DNA of 16,401 bases, from contig DASYQE010000069.1 in the NCBI GenBank assembly GCA_036005805.1, positions 1 through 16,401 of the forward strand, read 5' to 3'. Position 1 is the first letter of the stretch, and each line of letters opens with the position of its first letter. The notes beneath the pieces are model-generated. The model saw only the letters and a list, made by a program, of their open reading frames with translations, did no database searches and was not told where the DNA came from. Below, one piece after another: positions 1 through 6,867 of this stretch. Origin of the DNA: DASRAU01 sp036005805. GTDB lineage: Bacteria; Acidobacteriota; Polarisedimenticolia; Gp22-AA2. Position numbers and translations under genes: made by a program.

Positions 1-706
<706 letters not shown>

Positions 707-722
707 GCAAGTCCCGTCATTC

Positions 723-752
723 TTGACAGTCCCGGAAAGGGGTTGCTACGAT
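723..752 (+). promoter_or_regulatory. Sigma-70-type promoter of the tRNA-Phe gene
   Basis: A perfect -35 hexamer TTGACA (723-728) is followed after 18 bp by an extended -10 element, TGC plus TACGAT (744-752). Transcription would start near 759, about 23 nt before the mature tRNA 5' end, leaving a short leader for RNase P to remove. The elements lie between the recA stop and the tRNA. Confidence 0.7.
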
Positions 753-781
753 GCCGCCCCTTCACAGCCCCACCCGAGCGT

Positions 782-857
782 GCCGCGGTAGCTCAGTCGG
801 TAGAGCGAGGGACTGAAAATCCCTGCGTCGGCGGTTCAACTCCGTCCCGCGGCACCA
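782..857 (+). tRNA. tRNA-Phe (anticodon GAA), CCA encoded
   Basis: The full cloverleaf can be folded by eye. The acceptor stem is GCCGCGG (782-788) with CCGCGGC (847-853). The D stem is GCTC/GAGC (791-794 and 803-806). The anticodon stem is AGGGA/TCCCT (808-812 and 820-824) around loop CTGAAAA, with anticodon GAA at 815-817. The T stem is GGCGG/CCGTC (830-834 and 842-846) with one G-U pair around TTCAACT. The discriminator is A854 and CCA is encoded at 855-857. The rhomboid gene on the other strand ends 10 bp downstream. Confidence 0.97.
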
Positions 858-867
858 TCCTCTTGAT

Positions 868-1863
868 CTAGGCGTTCAGCCTCAGCTCCTCGGCGCGCGC
901 GGGGTAGGTGCGCAGCATCGCGGCGAAGCTCCACGCCGTCAGGCCGAGACAGGCGAAGAACAACAGCCAGAGCAGCACCGAGCGGGCCCGCGTGCGCGGC
1001 GCCCCCGGGTCCATGACCAGGCCGAGCAGGGCCCCGGGGATGAGGCCGCCGACGTGCGCGATGCTGTCGATGCCGGGGATGAGGAACATCATCAGCCCGT
1101 AGAGCAGCCACTGCGTGAGCTGATCGGCGAGTGCGCGCGCGCCGGCGCCGGCGCGGAAGCGTCCATAGACCACGGCGAATCCCAGGAGACCGTAGATCGC
1201 CCCCGAGGCGCCGATGCTGAGGGACCCGGGGCGGATCCAGGCGCTCAGCCCGAAGCCGCAGATGCCGGTCAGCGTGTAGATCACGAACAGCCGGCGCGCT
1301 CCGAAGGCCTGCTCGATGAGCGGACCGAGCGTCGCGAGCGCCATGCTGTTGAAGACCAGGTGCAGGATGCCGCCGTGCAGGTAGTTGGCGGTCACCAGCC
1401 GCCACCACTCCCCTGCCCCGAAGATCGACTCTCCCCATTTCCCGCCCAGGAGCCACAAGGTCTGCCCGCGCGGCGACCAGAGGGCCCCGAGACCGGTCCC
1501 GTCCGCCGCGACCGTCGCGAGCAGCAGAAGGGCGTTGGCGCTGAGGAGGATGACGCTGACGGAGGGCTTCCCCGGGAACAGCAGGCTGACGCCCCGTACC
1601 ACGCCGCCGCGCGGCACCCCGCTCATCGAGGCGCCGCAGGCCGGACAGGCCGACGCCCCTCCCTCGACGAGGGTGCGGCACGAACGGCACATGCGGAGGG
1701 TCGTGCGGGCGCCGCGGCCGACGTTCTCCCATTGGGAGACCTTGTCTTCGGCGGCCTGCAGCCAGATTCGCTTCTTCCACTCCCAGCGGGTGCCGCGGGC
1801 GCCGAGCGCCTCCAGGAAGGAGATGCCGGCGTGAACGGCGCGCAGGTACAGCCGGCCGATCAC
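868..1863 (-). CDS. Rhomboid-family intramembrane serine protease with N-terminal zinc ribbon
   Basis: The 331-aa membrane protein is predicted to cleave transmembrane substrates within the bilayer. Residues 59-76 hold two CxxC pairs (C59/C62 and C73/C76), a rubredoxin-like zinc ribbon on the cytoplasmic side. The rhomboid core follows, with hydrophobic segments at about 102-120, 160-180, 192-210, 216-235, 252-265, 268-285 and 296-317. The family HxxxN-type block is YLHGGILHLVFNSMA (161-175). The catalytic dyad is Ser220 in GASGAIYG and His270 in IAHVGG, so the enzyme looks active. The start is GTG at 1863 with GGAG only two bases upstream, so the exact start is uncertain. The gene begins 31 bp after the outer-membrane protein gene on the same strand and is probably cotranscribed with it. 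The substrate is unknown. Confidence 0.9.
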   Translation of the reverse strand: MIGRLYLRAVHAGISFLEALGARGTRWEWKKRIWLQAAEDKVSQWENVGRGARTTLRMCRSCRTLVEGGASACPACGASMSGVPRGGVVRGVSLLFPGKPSVSVILLSANALLLLATVAADGTGLGALWSPRGQTLWLLGGKWGESIFGAGEWWRLVTANYLHGGILHLVFNSMALATLGPLIEQAFGARRLFVIYTLTGICGFGLSAWIRPGSLSIGASGAIYGLLGFAVVYGRFRAGAGARALADQLTQWLLYGLMMFLIPGIDSIAHVGGLIPGALLGLVMDPGAPRTRARSVLLWLLFFACLGLTAWSFAAMLRTYPARAEELRLNA

Positions 1864-1894
1864 GCTCCGGGACTTTGGGCCGGAGTCGCCGGCT

Positions 1895-2464
1895 TTACTT
1901 GAAGCTCCACGTCACGCCCAGCATGAGGTCCGGATCGGCATCGGCGATGCCGATGCGCCCTTCGAAGCCGAGGAGGGCGCCGGAGTGCAGCTTCGTCTCG
2001 ACGCCGCCGACGGCCTGGAAGGCGATCTCGGTGTCGCTCAGCTTGTCGTCCCACTCGCTGTCTTCGTCGGCATTGACCCACGTGAGTCCCAGGCCACCGC
2101 CGACGTAGGGCTTCCAGACCTGCACCTTCGAGAAGATGTAGTGGACCTCCGCCATGCCGGTGATGAGCGTGACGTCATCCCCGAATCCCATCCAGACGCT
2201 CGGCCGGAAACGCACGTCGCGCGCGAAATAGCCGAGATTGAAGTGCACGCCGCCCCAGAACTGATCGGGGTTGAAGCTGACGCCGACGCGCGGACCCCAG
2301 CCGTCCCAGCGGATTCCGGGAGCGTTGCCGGCGGAGTGATACGTCGAAGGCGCGGTGGTCGTCGTGGTGGTGTCCTGCGCGAACGCTGGAGACGAAGCAA
2401 CGGCCATGGTCATCGCCACGACGACCAGGGCCACGGGTACGAGCACGGCGCGGGTCCATTTCAT
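1895..2464 (-). CDS. Outer-membrane beta-barrel protein (small, signal peptide)
   Basis: The 189-aa exported protein starts at ATG 2464. A strong ribosome-binding site (GGGGAGGT, 6 nt away) rules out a 28-residue upstream extension. Residues 1-29 are a Sec signal peptide: basic MKWTR, a hydrophobic Ala/Val core, and a likely cut after AFA before Q30. A Thr-rich linker (32-37) leads into alternating aromatic/polar strands (RVGVSF, GVHFNLGYF, AEVHYIFS, PYVGGGLGLTWV, FQAVGGVETKL, LLGFEGRIGI) and a final strand MLGVTWSFK. This resembles small 8-strand OmpA/OmpW-like barrels of the outer membrane beta-barrel superfamily. No specific ligand or enzymatic motif is visible, and a pore or structural role is only a guess. 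Rhomboid lies directly downstream. Confidence 0.8.
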   Translation of the reverse strand: MKWTRAVLVPVALVVVAMTMAVASSPAFAQDTTTTTTAPSTYHSAGNAPGIRWDGWGPRVGVSFNPDQFWGGVHFNLGYFARDVRFRPSVWMGFGDDVTLITGMAEVHYIFSKVQVWKPYVGGGLGLTWVNADEDSEWDDKLSDTEIAFQAVGGVETKLHSGALLGFEGRIGIADADPDLMLGVTWSFK

Positions 2465-2470
2465 GTTCTG

Positions 2471-2478
2471 ACCTCCCC
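2471..2478 (-). promoter_or_regulatory. Ribosome-binding site fixing the outer-membrane protein start
   Basis: GGGGAGGT on the minus strand lies 6 nt upstream of ATG 2464, immediately before a canonical signal peptide. It decides for this start over an in-frame codon at 2548. Confidence 0.75.
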
Positions 2479-2538
2479 TCGCAGTGACGGGTGGAAAAGC
2501 GCAGTCGTGATGTACGAAGCGCAATGGAAAAGGTGCGA

Positions 2539-2567
2539 AGGCTAACATGCGGTCGGCGGTCGGTCAA
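2539..2567 (-). promoter_or_regulatory. Probable promoter of the outer-membrane protein/rhomboid pair
   Basis: On the minus strand TTGACC (2567-2562) is followed after 17 bp by TAGCCT (2544-2539). A start near 2532 would give a 5' leader of about 68 nt. The -10 is weak against TATAAT but identical to the one proposed upstream of the RHH gene at 6781-6786. Confidence 0.45.
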
Positions 2568-2583
2568 ATAGGCGCGGAGCCCT

Positions 2584-3135
2584 CTAGTCGTAACGGCGCA
2601 GCAGTCCGGTGAGGACACCGAGCACCCGTTCGGACTCGCGCGCCCGCGCGCCGCTCTTCAGCACGGCTCCCCCGCCCGCCTGCACCGCCACGCACGGCTC
2701 GCCGTCGCGGCGCTGCTCGCGCCGTTCGGCAATCAGGAGATCGCCGTCGAGGATCTGATCGTCGCGCAGCGCGTCTCCCTTCACCTGCAGGACGAAGGTC
2801 TCGGAGGGGCGGCGCACCAGCTCGCGCGGCAGCGACACGGTCGCCGCCGAGGCGATCGCTTCGATCGGCCGCTCCGGCGTGATCGTGCCGAGGAGCGGCA
2901 CCGTCACGGCGGGGCTGGAGCGCGCGGCGGGGCGCAGCTCGATGCCGCGCCGGCGGCTGCGGCGGCGCTTGAGGAGGCCCCTGTCCTGGAGGAGCGCGAG
3001 ATGCCGGTGCACCGTCGCGACCGAAGACAGGCCGCACCGCCGGGCGATTTCCACGAGGGTCGGCGCCTGGCCGGTCTCGGACAGGTGCGCCTCGATCGCC
3101 TCCAGGACCGCCTTCTGCCGCCGCGTCGGAAGCAT
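2584..3135 (-). CDS. LexA-like repressor lacking catalytic Ser and cleavage site
   Basis: The 183-aa protein has a full LexA architecture but a degenerate peptidase. Residues 1-66 form the LexA winged helix (PTLVEIARRCGLSSVATVHRHLALLQDRGLL). The C-terminal domain starts at VPLLG (79-83). In LexA the self-cleavage Ala-Gly bond lies in GRVAAGEP; here the aligned stretch is GTITPERP (83-90), with Pro-Glu instead of Ala-Gly. The nucleophile Ser in GDSM is Ala122 (GDALRDDQILDGDLL), encoded GCG. The general-base Lys is probably retained (K160 in AVLKS). The segment between that Lys and the terminal VLGVLTGLLRRY is about 20 residues shorter than in E. coli LexA. From family knowledge, such a protein should bind DNA and dimerise but not self-cleave when RecA is activated. 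It starts 17 bp after the conserved 129-aa gene, so the two probably form an operon. The gene symbol is withheld because SOS function is doubtful. Confidence 0.88.
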   Translation of the reverse strand: MLPTRRQKAVLEAIEAHLSETGQAPTLVEIARRCGLSSVATVHRHLALLQDRGLLKRRRSRRRGIELRPAARSSPAVTVPLLGTITPERPIEAIASAATVSLPRELVRRPSETFVLQVKGDALRDDQILDGDLLIAERREQRRDGEPCVAVQAGGGAVLKSGARARESERVLGVLTGLLRRYD

Positions 3136-3152
3136 CGGACCGCCCCGGCGCT

Positions 3153-3542
3153 CTAGTCGTCGCCGCGCGAGGAGCCGACGAACCAGTCCTCGCGATCGCG
3201 GAAGAGCACGTTGAACGAGGTCAAAGAACCGTAGCAGCGCGTCACGTACTGCTGCAACTCCACCTTGTCCTCGCTGGACAGCTTGGCGTGCGCGTTGATG
3301 CGCTGCTCGAGGACCCGCAGCCGGTCCCGCACCATGGTGATCTTGTGGAACAGGGCATCCACCGGGATGGTCTTCTCCTGCGTGTCGGTTTTGCCCGGTT
3401 TGATGACGAGCGTCCCGCCCTCGAACCGCCCCGCCATGCGGGTCTCTCCGAGGCCCAGGAGCTCGTCCACCGCCTCCTTGACCGCTTTCTTGATGTCGCG
3501 CCTGGTGAGGGTCGAAACGTCGTCGCTGTCGCCCATGCTCAT
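3153..3542 (-). CDS. Conserved hypothetical protein, 129 aa
   Basis: No function can be assigned. The protein is soluble with no signal peptide or membrane segment. It has an acidic start, a basic/acidic helix (RRDIKKAVKEAVDELLG, 14-30), a small beta-rich piece (GRFEGGTLVIKPG, 38-50) and a long helical section with heptad-like hydrophobics (VDALFHKITMVRDRLRVLEQ, 61-80). A region that looks strongly constrained follows (KVELQQYVTRCYGSLTSFNVLF, 93-114). I recall similar uncharacterised proteins in other bacteria with large genomes but cannot verify this. The start ATG 3542 has GGAGGA 5 nt upstream; a second ATG lies two codons later. It sits between the HAMP/HD-GYP gene (37 nt) and the LexA-like gene (17 nt), all in one direction, suggesting joint transcription. 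Confidence 0.75.
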   Translation of the reverse strand: MSMGDSDDVSTLTRRDIKKAVKEAVDELLGLGETRMAGRFEGGTLVIKPGKTDTQEKTIPVDALFHKITMVRDRLRVLEQRINAHAKLSSEDKVELQQYVTRCYGSLTSFNVLFRDREDWFVGSSRGDD

Positions 3543-3579
3543 GGAGTCCTCCGCGCGGTCATGCGGCGCCGCGACCGTC

Positions 3580-5388
3580 TCACTGCTCTTCGACGTCGGC
3601 GGCGCGCGGCTGCTTGAACTGACCGGCGCGGAACGCCTCGGCGAAGGCGATGACCACCTTGCGATCGTAGACCCGTTCCGACAGTTCGAGCAGGCGCTCG
3701 ATCGCTTTGTCGAACGGCATCGCCTTCTGGTACGGCCGGTTGGTGGTCATGGCGTCGAAGGCGTCCGCCACCGCCACGATGCGCGCCGCCACGGGGATCT
3801 GCTCCCCCTTCAGGCCGAGCGGGTAGCCGGTGCCGTCCCAGCGCTCGTGGTGGAAGCGCATCCCCGGGATGATGTCGTGCATCGCCTTGATCTTCGCGAG
3901 GATCTGCGCCCCTTTTTCGGGGTGCTGCTTCATGACGGTGTACTCCTCGTCGGTGAGCATCGCCGGCTTGCGCAGGATCTTGTCCTCGATGCCGATCTTG
4001 CCGATGTCGTGGAACAGCGAAGCGATGTGGACCTGGCGGATCTCCTTCTTCTCCAGCCCGAGCTGCTTGGCGAGGAGCACCGCGTAGTGGTTGACGCGCT
4101 CGGAGTGCCCGCGCGTGTAGGGGTCCTTCTCGTCGATGGCGTCGGCGAGCGCCCGGATGGTCCCCATGAACAGCTCGTTGTTGACCTGCGCCGCGCCCTT
4201 GAGGCGCTGGATGTACTCCTGCATCTGGCGCGCCATGCCGTTGAAGGTGGCCGCCAGGGCGCCCAGCTCGTTGCGGCTGGAGACGGCGACGCGGTGATCG
4301 AAGGCGCCGTGCGCGAACGCCTCGGTGCCGGCCGCCAGCGCATGGATGGGGCGCGTGACGGTGGCGGCGAGCGCGTACGCGAGCACGAGCGCGAGGCCCG
4401 CGGCCAGCCCGGCCCAGATGACGGTGGTGCGCACCATCTGCTCGACCGCGGCGTAAGCCTTGCGTTTCTCGAGCTGGACGAAGATCCCCCACCCCTGCGA
4501 GGTCCCGTCCACCGAGGCGAGATAGTCCACCTCCTTGCCCTCGCGCACCGTTCGGAATTCCGTGGTGATGGCGGAGCGCCCGCCGCTCTGCTGGAACTCC
4601 TGCACGACACCGTACGAGCGCAGGTCGTCGCGCTGCAGCGTCCCGGTCTCGTCCATCGAGGCCAGCAGGTTCGCGTCGCGATCGAGCAGGTAGACGGTGT
4701 AGCCCGATCGGCCGGTGGAGGCCACCGGCGCCCACAGGACCGACAGGTCCACGAGGCCCGTCAGGGCGCGGCCGCTCCCCGGGGCCCCCGCCGGCACCGC
4801 GATCGGCAGGAGCGCACGGGCCCCGCCGCTCCCCGGGACATGGATCGTGTCACCGAGCGCCGGCTGGCCGTCCGCGGCGCTCAGCCCGGTGATCGCCGCC
4901 TGCGCCGCCGCCGGCAGCTGGAGACCGGCCTCGCGCGCCTCGATCGGGGCCGCCTCGGGCGACGTGAGGCGCAAAAGGACGAGCCCGTTCCCGAGGTAGC
5001 GCTGCAGCGCCGCGGTCGCGGCATCCGGGGCGTGCAGCTCGCCGCGCGCCACCGACGTTCCCTCCGCCAGCCGCGCCAGCTCGGCGACCCGGGCCTGGAG
5101 CGAGGCCTCGATCTGGCGCGCGATCGACGAGGCCATCTGCAGCTGCACCTCCTGCTGCGAGGTGATGAGCGACTCGCGGCTGATGGCGATGAGCTTCTGC
5201 GCGACGATGGCGAGGGGGAGAAGTCCCGCCAGCAGCAGGACGAGCAGGAACGTGTAGACGATACGCCCGCGCGGGCGCTCGATCTCCTCGGGCCGCGGCA
5301 CGGCGGAGATCTCCCGCGCAGGCGGAGGAACGGAGGGCGTTCGGCCGGCCGCGGGGGAAGTCGGGTTCGGGTTGATGGCTGTTTTCAC
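3580..5388 (-). CDS. Membrane HAMP/HD-GYP c-di-GMP phosphodiesterase
   Basis: The protein is predicted to sense an extracytoplasmic cue and hydrolyse cyclic di-GMP in the cytoplasm. Residue numbers count from an upstream TTG at 5409. They are: a Pro-rich cytoplasmic N-terminus (1-48), TM1 (50-72), an extracytoplasmic sensor of about 250 residues ending in a Cache-like YTVYLLDRDANLLAS...WGIFVQLEK pattern, TM2 (about 329-351), HAMP (350-402) and a linker helix. The HD-GYP domain (410-600) keeps GHSERV, FHDIGKIGI with the HD pair (467-468), HPEKGAQIL, the HH pair (520-521) and GTGYP (526-530), so it looks catalytically complete. I favour GTG 5388, which has GAGG 9 nt upstream; TTG 5409 is the alternative and adds 7 residues. 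It heads the minus-strand operon leading to the LexA-like gene and has its own promoter at 5429-5458. Confidence 0.9.
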   Translation of the reverse strand: MKTAINPNPTSPAAGRTPSVPPPAREISAVPRPEEIERPRGRIVYTFLLVLLLAGLLPLAIVAQKLIAISRESLITSQQEVQLQMASSIARQIEASLQARVAELARLAEGTSVARGELHAPDAATAALQRYLGNGLVLLRLTSPEAAPIEAREAGLQLPAAAQAAITGLSAADGQPALGDTIHVPGSGGARALLPIAVPAGAPGSGRALTGLVDLSVLWAPVASTGRSGYTVYLLDRDANLLASMDETGTLQRDDLRSYGVVQEFQQSGGRSAITTEFRTVREGKEVDYLASVDGTSQGWGIFVQLEKRKAYAAVEQMVRTTVIWAGLAAGLALVLAYALAATVTRPIHALAAGTEAFAHGAFDHRVAVSSRNELGALAATFNGMARQMQEYIQRLKGAAQVNNELFMGTIRALADAIDEKDPYTRGHSERVNHYAVLLAKQLGLEKKEIRQVHIASLFHDIGKIGIEDKILRKPAMLTDEEYTVMKQHPEKGAQILAKIKAMHDIIPGMRFHHERWDGTGYPLGLKGEQIPVAARIVAVADAFDAMTTNRPYQKAMPFDKAIERLLELSERVYDRKVVIAFAEAFRAGQFKQPRAADVEEQ

Positions 5389-5428
5389 TCCGGCAGGCCT
5401 CGTCAACAAATCCCGACAGGCGCCGGGG

Positions 5429-5458
5429 ATTCTAGGCCGGTGTCACACGGGGCGTCAA
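5429..5458 (-). promoter_or_regulatory. Promoter of the HAMP/HD-GYP - DUF - LexA-like operon
   Basis: On the minus strand TTGACG (5458-5453) and TAGAAT (5434-5429) are separated by 18 bp, each matching the sigma-70 consensus at five of six positions. The start would be near 5422, about 34 nt before GTG 5388. The spacer contains an interrupted inverted repeat centred on GTGTCACAC (5440-5448). Confidence 0.65.
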
Positions 5459-5501
5459 CGCGTCCAGCCAGCGCCATCGCCGGACGCCCGGAGGCGACGG
5501 A

Positions 5502-6500
5502 CTAGCGGTCGCGCGGGACCGCCATCATGCGCTCGAGGGCCCGGCGGGCTCCCGCCGCATCGTCGGCGTCCACCTCGATCGGGAACACGTTCTCGAGGAG
5601 CGCGCGACGCACCGCCGGCAGGTCGATCATCTTCATGTACGGGCAGTGCAGGCGGCAGCCGATGCACCCGTCCGCGGAGACGAATTCCTTGCCCGGGTAG
5701 CGCTTCTGCAGCTGGTGGATGAGGGCCCACTCGGTGGCGACGATGAAGGTGTCCGCTTCGGGGTGCCGGCCCACCGCATCGATCATCCCCGAGGTGGAGC
5801 AGATCTCGTCGGCGATGGCGAGAACATCCTCGCGGCATTCCGGGTGGGCGATGACGACCGCCTCGGGGCGGTTGCGCCTCACCAGGTCGACGCTGGCGGA
5901 GCGGAGCACCTCGTGCGTCGGGCAGGCGCCGTCGTAGACGACGACGTTTTTCCCCGGCACCTGCTTCGCCACCCAGCGGCCGAGGTTGCGATCCGGGGTG
6001 AACAGGATGTCCCGCTCGGGGAGGCTCCGCACCACCGACACGGCGTTCGCCGAGGTGCAGCAGATGTCCGACAGCGCCTTCACCTCGGCGCTGCTGTTGA
6101 TGTAGGTGACCACCGCGTGGCCGGGATAGCGCGCCTTCCATTCGAGCAGCGACTCGGGACTGATCGAATCGGCCAGGGCGCAGCCGGCGGCGAGATTCGG
6201 CAGCAGGACCGTTTTGTCCGGGTTCAGGATCCGGGCGGATTCGGCCATGAAATGCACGCCGCAGAACACGATGGTCGAAGCGCTCGTCTTCTGCGCCTGC
6301 AGGGACAACCCGAGCGAGTCGCCGACGTAGTCGGCCGCCTCCTGGACTTCCGGGAGCTGGTAGTTGTGCGCCAGCAGGACGGCGTCCCGCTCGCGCGCCA
6401 GCGTCTTCACCTCGCGGATCAGCGCCGCGGTGACGGCCGGATCGGCCGGCCTCCAGATCTCCGGGATGAAACTCTCGGCGCGTGCCGCTTCAGCCGGCAT
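5502..6500 (-). CDS. nadA: Quinolinate synthase NadA
   Basis: NadA condenses iminoaspartate with dihydroxyacetone phosphate to make quinolinate, the second step of de novo NAD synthesis, using a [4Fe-4S] cluster in the cytosol. The 332-aa protein shows the family blocks LLAHNYQLPEVQEAADYVGDSLGLS (42-66), FCGVHFMAESA (79-89), PNLAAGCALADSI (101-113), YINSSAEVKALSDICCTSANA (134-153), YDGACPTHE (189-197), IAHPEC (217-222) and CIGCRLHCPYMKMI (279-292). By alignment with characterised NadA, the cluster ligands are probably C107, C193 and C286. ATG 6500 is preceded by GGGAGGGG, which lies inside the upstream RHH gene; the two genes overlap by 11 bp, so translation is probably coupled. nadB and nadC are not in the window. 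Confidence 0.96.
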   Translation of the reverse strand: MPAEAARAESFIPEIWRPADPAVTAALIREVKTLARERDAVLLAHNYQLPEVQEAADYVGDSLGLSLQAQKTSASTIVFCGVHFMAESARILNPDKTVLLPNLAAGCALADSISPESLLEWKARYPGHAVVTYINSSAEVKALSDICCTSANAVSVVRSLPERDILFTPDRNLGRWVAKQVPGKNVVVYDGACPTHEVLRSASVDLVRRNRPEAVVIAHPECREDVLAIADEICSTSGMIDAVGRHPEADTFIVATEWALIHQLQKRYPGKEFVSADGCIGCRLHCPYMKMIDLPAVRRALLENVFPIEVDADDAAGARRALERMMAVPRDR

Positions 6501-6753
6501 GGCCCCTCCCGATCACCCGCGCCCCGCGCTCGGGCCGGATGCCGCGGATCCCCGCCGGGAAGAGGCGCCAGAACTCGCGGCGCACCAGGCTCGTGATGGT
6601 CGCGCTCTTCGAGAAGCCGTGATACCGGGCCACCGTCTCGAGCATCGTCAGGTCGTCCCGCGTGGCGGTGAAGGTACGCACCCGGCGCTTCCCGGCCTGC
6701 GGACCGGACCCGGATCCGGCCGACCTCGCGTTCTTCGTGTGTATACGGTTCAT
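6490..6753 (-). CDS. Small ribbon-helix-helix-like protein overlapping nadA
   Basis: The protein has 87 aa and no known name. Residues 1-24 are basic and flexible. Residues 25-66 fit the ribbon-helix-helix DNA-binding pattern: a strand RVRTFTAT (24-31), helix A DDLTMLETVARYHG (33-46) and helix B SKSATITSLVRREFWRLF (48-65), with the usual turn between helices. A short Arg/Gly tail follows. Known small RHH proteins are transcriptional repressors, often autoregulatory; a role in controlling nadA is inferred from the 11-bp overlap and shared promoter. The start ATG 6753 is the last three bases of a 7-7-7 AT-rich inverted repeat and has no Shine-Dalgarno at normal distance. A later internal start is possible, but the coding frame and overlap support a real gene. 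Confidence 0.7.
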   Translation of the reverse strand: MNRIHTKNARSAGSGSGPQAGKRRVRTFTATRDDLTMLETVARYHGFSKSATITSLVRREFWRLFPAGIRGIRPERGARVIGRGHAG

Positions 6754-6771
6754 ATATAACTTTGATATATG
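6751..6771. promoter_or_regulatory. AT-rich 7-7-7 inverted repeat over the RHH start codon (candidate operator or hairpin)
   Basis: The arms CATATAT (6751-6757) and ATATATG (6765-6771) are perfect reverse complements around a 7-bp centre. The element is entirely A/T apart from its end bases and two G/C in the centre, in a region otherwise near 70% GC. On the minus strand it lies just past the predicted transcription start and ends with the ATG of the RHH gene. It could be the RHH operator, or fold in mRNA so that the start codon is paired. Confidence 0.55.
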
Positions 6772-6780
6772 GACTCCCGA

Positions 6781-6809
6781 AGGCTACCGCGACACACCCG
6801 GGAAGTCAA
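6781..6809 (-). promoter_or_regulatory. Probable promoter of the RHH-nadA operon
   Basis: On the minus strand TTGACT (6809-6804) is followed after 17 bp by TAGCCT (6786-6781). Transcription would start near 6774, leaving a leader of about 21 nt that consists mostly of the inverted repeat. GGGAG lies at the start of that leader, about 20 nt from the ATG. Confidence 0.5.
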
Positions 6810-6867
6810 GGACCTGTTCGAAGAGCGCAACGCCGGGCTGTGGCGGGGTCTGACGGACGGAAGACGC

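Noticed and set aside
2341..2376. A short GTGGTC-type repeat
   Set aside because: It encodes the Thr-rich linker after the signal peptide of the outer-membrane protein; no independent repeat element is indicated.
3265..5505. A 746-codon open frame on the plus strand
   Set aside because: It lies antisense to the HAMP/HD-GYP gene, the conserved 129-aa gene and beyond. Its translation is an Arg/Asp/Val-rich low-complexity string without any domain, the expected shadow of high-GC third positions.
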